In this document: in pieces, positions 12,375 through 23,618 of the stretch | Layout of the letters: each line of letters opens with the position of its first letter | How positions within the stretch are numbered: position 1 is the stretch's first letter | Notes under the pieces: generated by a model | The model's database searches: none | What the model was told of the DNA's origin: nothing | What the model saw: the letters and a program-made list of their open reading frames with translations, nothing else | From: Anaeramoeba flamelloides | Taxonomy: Eukaryota; Metamonada; Anaeramoebidae | Length of the DNA stretch: 64,000 bases | NCBI GenBank assembly: GCA_027625915.1 | Contig: JANTQA010000036.1 | Coordinates: forward strand, 4,087,501-4,151,500 | Direction of reading: 5' to 3' | Program-made: the position numbers and the translations under genes

Positions 12375-12735
12375 CTTTTTAAAAAGTTGAATCGGAGAAT
12401 ATTCAAGCTCATATTGAAAATATTTTTTCATAAATGAGTTGATATGAAAAATAATCATCTAATGTGATCTGATCAAAATAAATTAATTTTTTTTATCACA
12501 GATTTTATCCCCTTGCTCAAGGAATTTTCGATTTTTAGAGTCATTGTGGGTTCATAAATTTTATTTATTTGAATATCAGAAAAAATTCTTGAATATTGGT
12601 TTATTTAGGAATTTTTTTTTTCATATGAGCTTGAATATTCTCCGATTCAACTTTTTAAAAATTTATATCAACATCAAAATTTGATATTGAAAAAATTTCA
12701 TGGTAGCCTTGTAAAGACTGTAATTTTTAGACTTG
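12300..12735. repeat. Inverted repeat with about 115-bp arms
   Basis: The left arm (about 12300-12415) and right arm (about 12622-12735) are complementary over about 115 bp with roughly 80-85% identity by eye and share TTGAATCGGAGAATATTCAA. About 200 bp separates them. A family D MITE begins 26 bp outside the right arm. Confidence 0.85.
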
Positions 12736-12761
12736 GTTTTTGATTTAAAGGAAGAAATAAA

Positions 12762-12927
12762 TACTGGTATTTGAATTACAAATTGGAACAATTTTCACTT
12801 CATTTTCATTTCTAAAACAAATAGAGTTTTTAAATTACGGTCTACTTGATTGAGAACTCTCTTTATCAAAAGAAAATATGGAAAATGAAACACAAATATT
12901 TTCCCATTTATAATTCAAATACCAGTA
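12762..12927. mobile_element. MITE family D, copy 2 (TIR TACTGGTATTTGAAT)
   Basis: A 166-bp palindrome. The left end is TACTGGTATTTGAATTACAA followed by TTTTCACTTCATTTTC; the right end is the complement (CCCATTTATAATTCAAATAC, then CAGTA). The terminal TA is probably the target duplication. This is the best-preserved of at least four copies (also 4562-4730, 20679-20846, 45391-45558). There is no coding content. Confidence 0.9.
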
Positions 12928-13532
12928 TATCAAAATAAGAGGCAAATTATTGAACTTTTCATACTGTTTTTCATTTAAAACCGATTGATTATTTTTTACC
13001 AGGAGCCATAAACTGAACAAAATTTTCAATTGAAATTCCCAAAATTTGTTTCAAAAATCAAGTTAAAATTCAACTTTTTATTTCTGTAAAAATTAGTGAT
13101 ATTTTAAATTTCTCCTTTTAAAATTAGTCACACTGATTAATTGTGCCATTCTTTGAATTTTCTTTGTATTTGTTTGGAAAACTCAAGTAAAATTTTGTTT
13201 AATTTATTTTCCAATTAACAAGAACTCTGATCAAAAATCTTTGAAGTAAAAGTATTAAAAACAGGAGAATATTTGGATTCATGAACGATTTTAGGATGAA
13301 CGAAAAAAAAAAGCAAAAAAAATAAAAAGAAATTCATTTTGATAAATTATTTATTTTGATTTAGGTTTTGTGATGGGTGGTATTTGTTTCTTTCAAAAAC
13401 GAATCTTCAAAACCATACAAAAAGAAAGTTGGTTTGTTTATTAGGTTTTCTTTTTTGTTTTTATTTTTTTTTAAAAAATTTTGCTCTATGGAAAGTAAAG
13501 TTCAAAGGAATGAAAAAAAAAAAAAAAGCTTA

Positions 13533-14326
13533 TTATTTTTCTTTCTTTTTTTGGACACCAACAGTTCTTCCTTTGTGGCCTGTTGTTTTTGTATGTTGAC
13601 CTCTAACCTTAAGGCCCCATGCGTGTCTAAGTCCTCTGTGGCATCTGATTTTTTTGAGTCTTTCAATATCTTCACGTAAAGAATGATCTAATTTATTTGA
13701 GAGTAATTGAGTAAAAGATCCAGTTTTTCGATCTTTTTGTCTATTTAAGAACCAAGCTATTTTGAATTAATTTGAAAAAGGTTTTGAAAAAAAAGAGTTT
13801 CAATTAAGAATATTCAAATAAAAAAGTTTTTAAAAAAAACAAAAAAAAAAAAAAAAAAAAAAGAAAAACAAAAAGCAAAAAAAAAAAATAAAAAAAGGTT
13901 TCTCTTTTAATTTTTTTGAAAAAGAAAAGGAAAAGAAGTAATTACTTGGGATTTTAAAGTCAAGTGGGTTTTCCATTACTTTGACGATTTTGTCGATTTC
14001 TTCAGTACTTAATTCACCAGCACGCTTTTTGGAAAAGAAACATTTTACAAAAGTTGGGTTTTTTTTTTTTTGTTTTAGGAATTTAGAAAAGAAAAATAAG
14101 TAAAAGGTGTTTGTTCGAGAAGTAAAAAAAAAAACAGTTTGGATCTTGAAAAAGAAAATACTTTGTTGACATCAATGTCAGCTTTTCTACAACATAAAAA
14201 TGCAAATCTTCTTCCAACACCTTTGATGGCGCAAAGTGCATATGGAACTAGTTGAAGACCATTGACATTGGTATTCATAATACGTCTAATATGTTCAAAT
14301 TCTCCTTCTGGAATTACAAGAGACAT
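13533..14326 (-). CDS. RPS18: 40S ribosomal protein S18 (uS13)
   Basis: Three exons on the minus strand: 14326-14162, 14024-13946 and 13756-13533 (GT..AG; phases 0 and 1), 155 residues against 152 in human RPS18. The N-terminus [20 protein letters not shown] matches the family start. [10 protein letters not shown] is the conserved helix-two-turn-helix region, followed by [17 protein letters not shown] and then [20 protein letters not shown]. The tail is basic ([12 protein letters not shown]). The protein sits in the head of the small ribosomal subunit and contacts tRNA and uL5. The HRGLRH..G..VRGQ.T.TTG segment is essentially complete, so the gene looks functional. Confidence 0.96.
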
Positions 14327-14896
14327 TTTTTATTAACTAAATTAAGCAAAGATTAAAGAAAAAAAAATGAAATTTATCTAAATTAGCAAAGATGATAATT
14401 ATTTTAAGGAAGTGAGACACTTTTCACTCGAGTTCTTAAACACAGAAGGCATTTAAAATACAAGTTCAAGACACAATATTTTGAAGATAACCAAAAAGTT
14501 AATAAGGGATTAGAATTTCGAAGACTTCTATTTTCAATGAAACAATAGATGAGTTTTTTGAAAAGTTCAGTATAAGAGAATGTTTTATCCATTATTAACA
14601 GTTTTAGACTCTTAAAGAAAATTTGAGAAAGTACAATTCTTTTTCTTGTAAAAAATCAATTGAAATAATTGTTCAATCTTCAAAATTCCAAGAGTGATGA
14701 TCCAAAAGTTTTTAAAAGCAATAAGAAATCTCTTCCTATACAAGTTTTTTTACACAGTTTACCTTTTTAAAAATGAACCCTATTTAATACAACATCAACT
14801 AACCTGTTAAATTTAAAATTCCATAATTTTGCTAAACTGAAATCATAGGCAAACTGTTCATTTTTTTTTTTTTTTTGCAATTGATATTATAAACTT

Positions 14897-15356
14897 ACTG
14901 TTGAGAGAAAAATGTTGGAAACAGAAAAATGATTGGACACCATTTTGAATTGGGAAACATTAGTAAAATTGAAAATCAAATCCTATTGATAACTAGATGA
15001 GTTTTAGATAAATCCAGGTTTAAAGGTGTTACAAGTTCATTGATCTGAGGTTTGTCTAGAATACTCATTTGAATGGTTGATAACTAAAGTAGATCATGCT
15101 ATTTTAACAAAAATCATCATTTTAGTAAAGTTTAATATTAATTCTGAAAATGGTAATTTTTAAACTTGATTTAGATTATAAAAGATAAGGTTTTGAAAAA
15201 GTAGAATTACATTAATCCTTATTCTAATAAGTAGATTATTGTTATTTTCTTTAATTATTTCACCAACGATTGGAATTAAAAATCATTTTCAGGAATGTTC
15301 CCAATTAAAAATGCTGTCCAACTATTTTTCTGTGTCCAACATTTTTCTCTTGACAG
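14897..15356. mobile_element. MITE family H
   Basis: About 460 bp with about 63-bp inverted ends: left CTGTTGAGAGAAAAATGTTG then GAAACAGAAAAAT; complement of the right CTGTCAAGAGAAAAATGTTG then GACACAGAAAAAT. TTA (or TA) flanks both sides. The subterminal block TTTTnAATTGGGAAnATT resembles those of families F and G. No reading frame of note. Confidence 0.85.
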
Positions 15357-16369
15357 TTATTTCAAATATCAGAAAAAATAAAAAAAAAAAAATTTGATAT
15401 TAAAAATAATCACAATATTTATATATCAAAACAAATTAGTTGAATTCAAAATTTAGTTGATTGATTTATTTTTAAGGAAAACAACCAATTTAACATTCCT
15501 CTCAATCTTGGAAATAAAAGAAAATACGTTAGGATGTAAAAAAAAAAATGTGATAGAAAAACAGTGTTTTAACTGGTATCTTGTATTTGGGTTTGATAAA
15601 CAATTAAATTGTAAGAAATTAAATCCTTAGTTGGTATGGAAAATATTTGATGGGAATTATATATTGCTTGTTTGATTTTTCATTATGAGTTTTTTTTTTT
15701 TGTTGATTTTTTCTACCATACAAATAAGAAGAAATTTAATCAATATATTTATGGTTTATAAAAAAAAATGAAAAAAATAAATCAATTCCAAGAAAATTAC
15801 TAAAGTTTTCAAGTGTAAGAAGAGAATCAGGTAGAGATTAGAGATAATTTATATTAGATTTACTATTTAATTAAAATCAATATAAAGATTTTTTCAATAC
15901 GAAACATTTTTTTTTGAGATATTTGATGATTTTTTAGATTAAGAGATTAGGGGAATGTGTAAAATTGATTGTAATTTATTATTGATTTTGGGTTTCTATA
16001 ATTTATTAATTACGAATTTTTCAAAAAAAAAAAAAAACAAAAGAAAAAAGTGTTTTCTATTTTAAAACATCTAGTTGGATGTATTTACCAACTTTATTTT
16101 AATAATTGTAGTTGTTTTCTATAATTTTTCTTTTATCTTATTTGAAAAAATGATGAGAATCTTTAATAAATAAATAATTCACCAAACTAAAGATAAATAA
16201 AATTTCCAAAAAAAAAATTCAATAAAATGTTTACAAGAGATATTTACTAAAAAAAATATTTTCATTTTTTTTTTTTTTTTAAGAAGGGTTTCTTTTAAAT
16301 TTTATCCAAAAATCTTTAACTTTAAATTGAAAAGGGAAGTAAAAATCTGATTAATATAAAAACACACCT

Positions 16370-17690
16370 AATTTGAAAGGAATTTTACAAAATTATTTAT
16401 TTGTTTTAAAATTTCTGATCCATTTTAATCAATTTTATCTTAAAAGTTTAAAATTCAAACTTATTTCGAAATTATTTCAAAAAAATAATTTTCTCTAAGA
16501 GAAGAAATAAAACTTATTCCCTGTGAAGAAAAGTAAAATTAAATATATTATTTAAAATAAAAACCACACAATTTCCAAATACTCAATATAAAAAAACAAC
16601 TTTACTATCAAAAAAAAACGATAATAATTATTTTAAACTTTAAAAAAAAAATAATTTCAATATTCAACTCAGACTTTAAATTTATTTTTTTTTCATTATT
16701 GAACCAAAAAAGATATGAGAAAAACAACCAAAATATTAAATATTCTCCCAAAAAACTTTTTCTAAAACCTGGAAAATTCAACTTATCACCTAACATAATC
16801 ATTTTCAATTTAATTATTTTGAAAAACAACAATTAATTACCCATTCTTTAATCTTACAATGTGTTAGTAACAATCCAAAGGTTAAATAAATCAATAGATT
16901 GTAGGTTTATTTTTTAAGCCTTTCAAAAATTTCTAACAAATAAAAATACGTCCAATTAAAGATTAAAATAATAAAAAAAAAATATCAAGAACTATTATCA
17001 AATTACTTAATTTAATAATAAGGAGTTTTGTTATTTCTACTCTTAATGTTTGAAAAAGAATAATAACATAATCTTTTTAAATTTCAAGAAATTTAAATAA
17101 TATTCTCGAAAATAAAAAAAAGATCAATTTTTCTGATCTTAAAGGATTAAATTATGTAGTTTATGGTTTATTAGTAAGGGTAATAAGATAAAAAATAACT
17201 TTATTTGTTAAAGATCGAATATTGAAGTAAATAAATTTCTATATTTTTGTTCAAAGAGTATCTAGGAATTAGTGTCTTGCCACATTTATTAGACACATTT
17301 TAAACTTAATTCAGTTTTCATAAAATATTTCGTTTTTTTTTCTTGTCTTTTTTTAAAGAATCATAGATTTTTAAATGTTATTTGTCCATACAAATTATTA
17401 GAAATTACTAAAAGTGAGCCTTTCCTAAAGATAAAAACGTTTTTCAAATTTTTTCTTTTTATTTTTCAAATCCAAAAACTCAAACAAAAAAGGAATCCAA
17501 TCTGTTAAATGAATAATGATTCTAAAAAAATGAACTTCCTATAAAAATGATAATTCATTACACTCAAGTTGACAAAGGAATTTGTGTATCGGATTTAACT
17601 AAATCCTTGTGAAAATAAGTACTATATTATCTTTGTGTTTGAAAAATAAATATGAGTTACTAATCCCTAAGAATTACATTAGATTTTCTC
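16370..17690. repeat. Dispersed repeat K, copy 1 (about 1.3 kb, diverged)
   Basis: Collinear, diverged similarity to 26395-27600 in the same orientation. Shared anchors include ACCTGnnAAATTCAACTTAT, ATTACAnTGnnTTnGTAAnA and CCTTGTGAAAATAAnTA. Boundaries are approximate and I saw no inverted ends. No coding frame is evident. Confidence 0.65.
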
Positions 17691-17871
17691 TTCAAAAAAA
17701 ATTTAAAAAAAAATAAAATTAGGACTTATTTTAATTGTTATTTAATAATAGGTTACTATTGATTGTTTTCGAATTTGAAAAAGAAACATTAACAATAAAG
17801 AGATTCCACTCGGAAAAATTAATTGATGAGAAAAAGTTGAGTAACTAATTCCGAATTTTTGTTTGAAGAGA

Positions 17872-18758
17872 TTAGTTGTCAAATGGTGCAATCGTGAAAA
17901 CAATTCCTTCAGAGTCTTCATCAAGAATCATACCACAAGCAAGTCTTGCGTTCTTTATTTTGTTTCCAGTTGCTTCTAAACAATCAGCTTCATCTTCCTC
18001 CTGTTCAGAGACGTCTTCTTTTCTTTCTTCAGGAATTAAAGTAACACATTCACCACAAGCAATTCCCTATTGATAAAAAGGAGAAAAAAAAATAAAAAAT
18101 AAAAAAAAAAAAATTTAAAAAAGAAATTGTTAGATCAGCAAACGGTATTAATTTTGTTGTGTGTTTTTTTGTTTTTAATTTTTTGTTTCTGATCTGATCA
18201 TTTGAGTGATGTGATCTGTGCATAATCCAAAAGATCGGGAAAAAAGAAAAACAACCTAAAAATTTTTTTAATTTTTTTTTTTAGTGTTTCGAAGAGAGAA
18301 GCAAAGAAAATCCATTCGGAATTTTTCTAGTCTTTAATAAAAACTTTTTCTTTTTGTTTAAAAATGGTGAGGCCTTTCTTCAGTCCTGAATTTGAATACT
18401 TAAAGCATAAAAAAAAAAAAGAATTAATGAAAAAAAATACTCCATTACAGCTTCCATGAATAATATCTAAACCAGCCTCATGGATGGATTCAAAAAGATT
18501 GTCACCGTCTATTTAATTGTTAAAAAAAGTTTTGAAAGATCCAGATAGAAAGACATTAACAAAAAAAGTAGAATCAAGGAATTGCTAAGGTTGCTAAAAT
18601 AAAAAGAAAGGAGAGAGTAAATTACCTTCAAATGGGACTGTGTGTTTATTTCCTTTTGTGTCAACAACAAATACTTCTAAAAATCGTTTTGGTACACAAA
18701 GACCAGATGGATTTTGAAAAATCGAGCAATTGATATTCTTTGTAAAATTGGAAAGCAT
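17872..18758 (-). CDS. [2Fe-2S] ferredoxin, adrenodoxin type
   Basis: Three exons on the minus strand: 18758-18626, 18508-18441 and 18066-17872 (GT..AG), 131 residues. The cluster ligands are Cys65, Cys71, Cys74 and Cys111 in C-x5-C-x2-C-x36-C, the spacing of adrenodoxin/Yah1-type vertebrate-style ferredoxins. HGSCNGGIACGEC and RLACGM are clear. The acidic region between the last two ligands (EEDEAD) fits the partner-docking helix. The first 25 or so residues (MLSNFTKNINCSIFQNPSGL) precede the fold and are a short putative organelle presequence with one early Lys. Such proteins carry electrons for Fe-S cluster synthesis in mitochondria, or for hydrogenase/PFOR in hydrogenosomes; which applies here is not shown. 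Intact. Confidence 0.93.
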
Positions 18759-19098
18759 AAGAATTAAATTTGTGATTAATGAGAAAAAATGGTTTAAAAT
18801 TTTTACAAACTCAATTGTACAGAAATAAGATTAATGGATATTAAGTAAATTACAATTTTCAATCACTTGAAATTCTTTCATTGAATTTTCTTATTTGTAG
18901 TTATTAGAGATCTTCTTTTTATTATTTAGAGTAATCATAAATTTGGAACTTGGATTTTTTCGCTTTTCGATTTTTGTTTATGTATATTTTAGATTGAGGA
19001 ATTGTGGGTCAAATAAAATCTGAAATTTGAATCGGGAGTAAATTTTCAATTACTATCACATTTTTAATTTTTCCATAAAATGTTTGCTTACAGTTTTT

Positions 19099-19210
19099 TT
19101 AAATTTGAGGTTTACAATCCCTAAAACTGTAAAAAAGATTATCTTTTATTAGGTGTGAAATTTGTTATTTTGGTTCTTAGATCAACTAACTTCAACTTGG
19201 TAGTAATTTT
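19099..19210. mobile_element. Family I element fragment
   Basis: Begins GAGGTTTACAATCCCTAAAA and continues through ATTTTGGTTCTTAG and CAACTTGGTA, matching the complement of the right end of the complete copy at 29036-29599. The opposite end was not found. Confidence 0.55.
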
Positions 19211-20678
19211 CACAGTATTTTAATTGTGGTTTAATTATGATTATTTTTTTACTTAGGGGATTAACGTCACCATAGATTTCTCTATAATCAAAGTATGTTG
19301 TAATTGGGTATAGATGATATTAGTTAGCCATGGCTCAAATAGCTCTAAAAAATCTCGTATAAATCCTATTGCACAATAAATTATAACATTTTTTACTAAT
19401 GATCACAATCAAAAAAGTTTCATTTTGAAAAAATTTTTTTTAATTCCTTTTCCAAATTTAAAAATAGAAACCCAAAATACAGTATTCTGGTATTTAATAT
19501 TTTAAATTTAGAACTTCCAAAAGTAACTATTTTTATAATTTTTGAATTTCAAAGATTAACTCAATAATCATCAACATAAAAGCAGAAAAACTGATTAATT
19601 TTGTTTGCTTTTGATAAAAATACTTGTATCATCAATATATTTCCATGATTTGAGAAAATTATTTGTCAAAAAAATTTTATTGGTTAATTATTTAATTTTT
19701 AGAAAAAAACGAATTTTTTAGTAACTAATCTACATTTCGTAACAAATTTAAGAAAGATATTTTGCAACTCACTAGTCTGAAAATTGATAATTCAAACGTT
19801 AAATTTATGGAAAAATGCTGATTAATTCTGAAATTGTTGGGTTTTTTACTAATACATAGATCATTTTCAATTGATGAGATCAACAAATATTACTACTTGA
19901 CGAATCGATTTTTTAGAGACATTTGAACAATGTAGCACTAATATGGTTAGCACCAATAACAAAATACTTTATCCTAGACTTCTCCTTGGTATACACTAAT
20001 CCCTTAAGGGTCCAATCATTAGGATTAAATAATTTATTGAATTTTAAAAAAAAAAATGATTTTTTGATCTGTACCAAATACCAATTAAGAACCTATCAAC
20101 AATTGATACATGAATAAAGCTTTTAATTAATCATGAAAAACGATTTTATTTTAAAAAAGGGTTTCTAGTGGAATACTCAATTTCCAATTTAAATTGATTT
20201 GATTTATAATTTGGAATACAACTCTGTTGGTTCCAAAGTGGTACTCTTTATCATTTTTGAGATCGCAAAGTTTTTTTTTTCATTTCTTATATGTATTGTT
20301 TTTCTTTTCAATAAGGGTAATAGAAAATACTTATTTAGTCAAATGCGAGGATTATAAAATAACCAGAAATTAGATTATCTATAAACTCCAATTCAAAATT
20401 TAAAAGACATAAAACTTCAATTTTTGAAAAAAAAAAATATTTAATCAATTCTAAACTTTGTTTAAGTCAAAGTGTCCAAATATTTTTTTCAAATATCAAT
20501 TATTTTATATAATTGACATTTGAAGAATAATAAATAAGAAATTAGAAGAATGAAACATATCAGAGAATAGTTGATACCCTTGAAAGAAAACTAATAAATA
20601 CATTTATTTTCTTAAAAATTGAAAAACTCAAATTCTTATATCCATATTTAGAAAAACAAGAATTTTGGTTTTGATCTT

Positions 20679-21070
20679 CTACTGGTATTTGAATATTTAA
20701 TAGTTAACAATTTTCACTTCATTTTTCATACTTATCTAAGAGAAATCAAGTTCCCAAACGAAGTTTGTTGGTATTTGTGATCCCTATTTGAAAAATGGAA
20801 TGAAAATTAAGTAAAATTTTTCACATTTATTAATCAAATTTCAGTATCAAAGATCGAATAAAATTCCAATAGAAATCAATATGATTCCTCAATATTCATT
20901 TCCACAGTTTCAATAGCATTAAAATAACATGTTTTTACCCAGTAACTATTGACCTTGCAATAAAAAAAGATTTTGCAACTGAATTGGTTATCAAAAAAAA
21001 TTGAAAATCGAAAAAAAAAAAAAAACAAAAATGTGAAAAAATGATTTTATTTTGAAATTTTTCAAATATT
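20679..21070. mobile_element. MITE family D, copy 3, with duplicated flank
   Basis: The MITE itself (20679-20846) starts TACTGGTATTTGAATATTTA and ends ATCAAATTTCAGTA. The next 220 bp (AAGATCGAATAAAATTCCAA, then TTGACCTTGCAATAAAAAAA and GCAACTGAAT) match, inverted, the DNA at 45190-45390 beside another family D copy. The pair was therefore duplicated as one unit, probably inside a family A-like element. Confidence 0.75.
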
Positions 21071-22239
21071 TTATTTTCTAATATCGAAAAAAAAACCTTT
21101 AAAAAAGTGCAATTCAGTAATAAAAACTAATCCAATGCAACTGAGAAATGGTTCGTGTTAAATCAAAATTATGAAATTTATTATTTTTTAGCAATTTTTT
21201 CATCAAAGCACATATTGTTAATAAAATTGGGTAATAAAGAAAAACTAATATTAAAAATTTCTTAAAAAAATTTTTTTAAAGAAATATAAAAATTAAAAAT
21301 TCAGGTACCTCATGTACCAATTCGTGAGTAGTTTGTCTAAGTTTTTTTTTTTTTATTTTTTTTGATTCTAAGAATTGAAAAAAATTTAACAGACTCTTAA
21401 TTATTGATTTGTATTGATAATTATTTATTTGTTATTTAGTGAGTATTGTTATTTATAGACAATTGTTAACATTTTGATTAGTGAATTGTTCTAATCGTGT
21501 ATTTTTTCTCGAATTCATTTATTAAGATTTTTTTAATTGAAAAATTGGATTTTGATGTATTAAAATTTTTGAATCAAAGTTTTTGTCTTATCTTTTTTAA
21601 CAGGAAAAATTACATGTAACCAAATTTTAAACTTTTAAAAGAAAAAAATAAAAAATTTATAAATATATTCATTTTTTTATAACATGCTTTAGATTCGGTT
21701 ATTAATATTTTTTAAAGTTGCAACATAATTTAAATCACTTTCAATATTTGTAGCACCTATATAGCATACTTACCACATGTTATAAAACTAATTCATTCAT
21801 TAGGGTTTGAGGATTCAATCAAAATATTAAAAAAAAAACGTAAATAAAAAAATAAATTTAGGTTTTATTTTTATAGATTATGAAAATGATTGAAAAAGAT
21901 TTTATTAATGAAAAATTAATATAAATAAATTAATAAAAATGATAAAAAGATCATTCATATTTATGAGTTTCATTAAAAATAAAAATTAATTCAAGAATAA
22001 ATAAGATAAAAAAAAAAAAAAAATGATAAATAAGTATCAAATCAAAAAAAAATAGAAAAATCGAAATAACAACTTTTCGAAAATTTTATATAGAACTAAA
22101 ATTTGTAAAAAAGAAATATGGTAAAGATATGTTATTTCAAAAATTAAATAAAAGTAAAAAGAAAAAAAAATAAAAAAAAAAAATAAAGAATCAAAAAAGT
22201 GAATAATTTAAGAAACGAAAAAACTTTTTAAAAATTTAT

Positions 22240-23585
22240 TTAATTATTTTTCTTTTGGTGATCTTCTTCAAGCTGTTGAAGTGCCAATTTTTTTTTTTCA
22301 AATTCGCCTATTTCATCTTTAAACATGTCATAATATTGTTCGATATATGAAGGCCAAATACGAATCAGACCGTTTTCTGATCCTGTAACGAAGGAATCTG
22401 TACCGGCGCGGATACAATTGAGGGGCCCCTCTCTAAGGACGGAGTAAACTGCGACACAATTGTAGGGCTTTGTAAGTTCGTAGCATCTAACTGTGAAATC
22501 TGAAGAGCAAGAGAAGAGGAAACTTTGGTCAGCTGAAACATCAATATCGTTAACCTTATCGAGATGGTATTTCAATGTTTTGATTTCTGTGATTTTTTTG
22601 CTTCTGGTGTCGAAGTTCCAAATTTTCACTGTTCGATCCCATGAGCATGTTGCAAATTGCTTTGCGTTTACGGTATCAGTGCACCAACATGCACCCGAAA
22701 TGGCGCCATCATGTGCGTCTGGATATTCTGCCAAGATTGAAATGGTGCCGGATTTTTCTTTAACCTTCCAAACAATCATTTTGTGATCATTACCGGTCGA
22801 GATCATATATCCGCCTGTTCGATCAAAGACGACCTGTTGCACAATTCCCTCATGTGCTTCATATTTTTTTTTTGGCTTGACAATTTCGGGAACCAAATAC
22901 TGATCTTGTGTGATTTGGAATTTGGAAGGACTCTCAAGGTAAAAGTCAATTCCCTTATGTTTATCCAATTGCCCCCTATTGCAAATAGTTGGCCTCCATT
23001 TGTTTTTTAATTTCCATGTGATCAGTTTGAAATCACTTGAGGCGCTTGCCATCATATTGCCATTTGGCGAGACGGCGCAAAAAATGATTCTTCCACCGTG
23101 ACCAATAAACCGAGCAACTTCTCTTCGCATACACAAATTTGTATTTTCGGATTCGACAGATGTTTCGTTTAATGCAAACGCATGAATGTTATAATTTGTT
23201 CCGCCAGCATAGAGAATATTTTTTTCCGGGGAAACACTAATAGTGTTCACTGAACATCCAAGATCAATTTTTAGCATTCTTGACATTGTTAAAACATCAT
23301 ATTGATGGATGGTATAATCTAACGAACATGTGAAAATTGAATTTCTTTCATTTCCACCTTCTCCTTCTTCTGCAATTTCAATGTCATTAATAGATCCATG
23401 GTGTCCGACAAATTCATGAATAAGATTCATTCTATTTTTTTTTTTAATAAATTCAATTTGATATTTTTGAAGAACGCAATTGTCAAAAGAAAAGAAAAAA
23501 GAATACAAAATAACAAAAAGTGGAAAGGAGAGAAGAAGTGATTGAGTAAGTCAAAGAGTAAATGTTAAGTAAAAGATAGTTTGTA

Positions 23586-23618
<33 letters not shown>

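Larger units (their letters stand above)
10512..13532. other. AT-rich intergenic DNA with inverted repeats
   Basis: No complete gene is supported. One segment (11110-11185, minus) has a good poly-T/CAG acceptor and a consensus GTAAGT donor with an open frame between them, but I found no partner exons. An inverted repeat (12300-12735) and a family D MITE (12762-12927) occupy the right part. Confidence 0.55.
14327..17871. other. AT-rich intergenic DNA
   Basis: No gene is supported between the ferredoxin and RPS18 genes, both on the minus strand. A 62-codon frame at 14404-14592 has no recognisable family. A TTA-flanked inverted-repeat element lies at 14897-15356, and a dispersed repeat of about 1.3 kb (16370-17690) runs close to the 3' end of the ferredoxin gene. 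Confidence 0.6.
18759..22239. other. AT-rich intergenic DNA with repeats
   Basis: Between the ferredoxin start and the WD40 stop. No gene is supported. It holds a fragment of family I (19099-19210), an adjoining coding-like patch on the minus strand (about 19262-19390), and a family D MITE with flanking homology to another locus (20679-21070). The last 240 bp is A-rich 3' flank of the WD40 gene. Confidence 0.6.

Noticed and set aside
14404-14592. 62-codon minus-strand frame upstream of RPS18
   Set aside because: No homology recognised and no supporting context; frames of this length are frequent in such AT-rich DNA.
16608-16832. 74-codon hydrophobic minus-strand frame in repeat K
   Set aside because: Not conserved in the second copy of the repeat at 26.4-27.6 kb.
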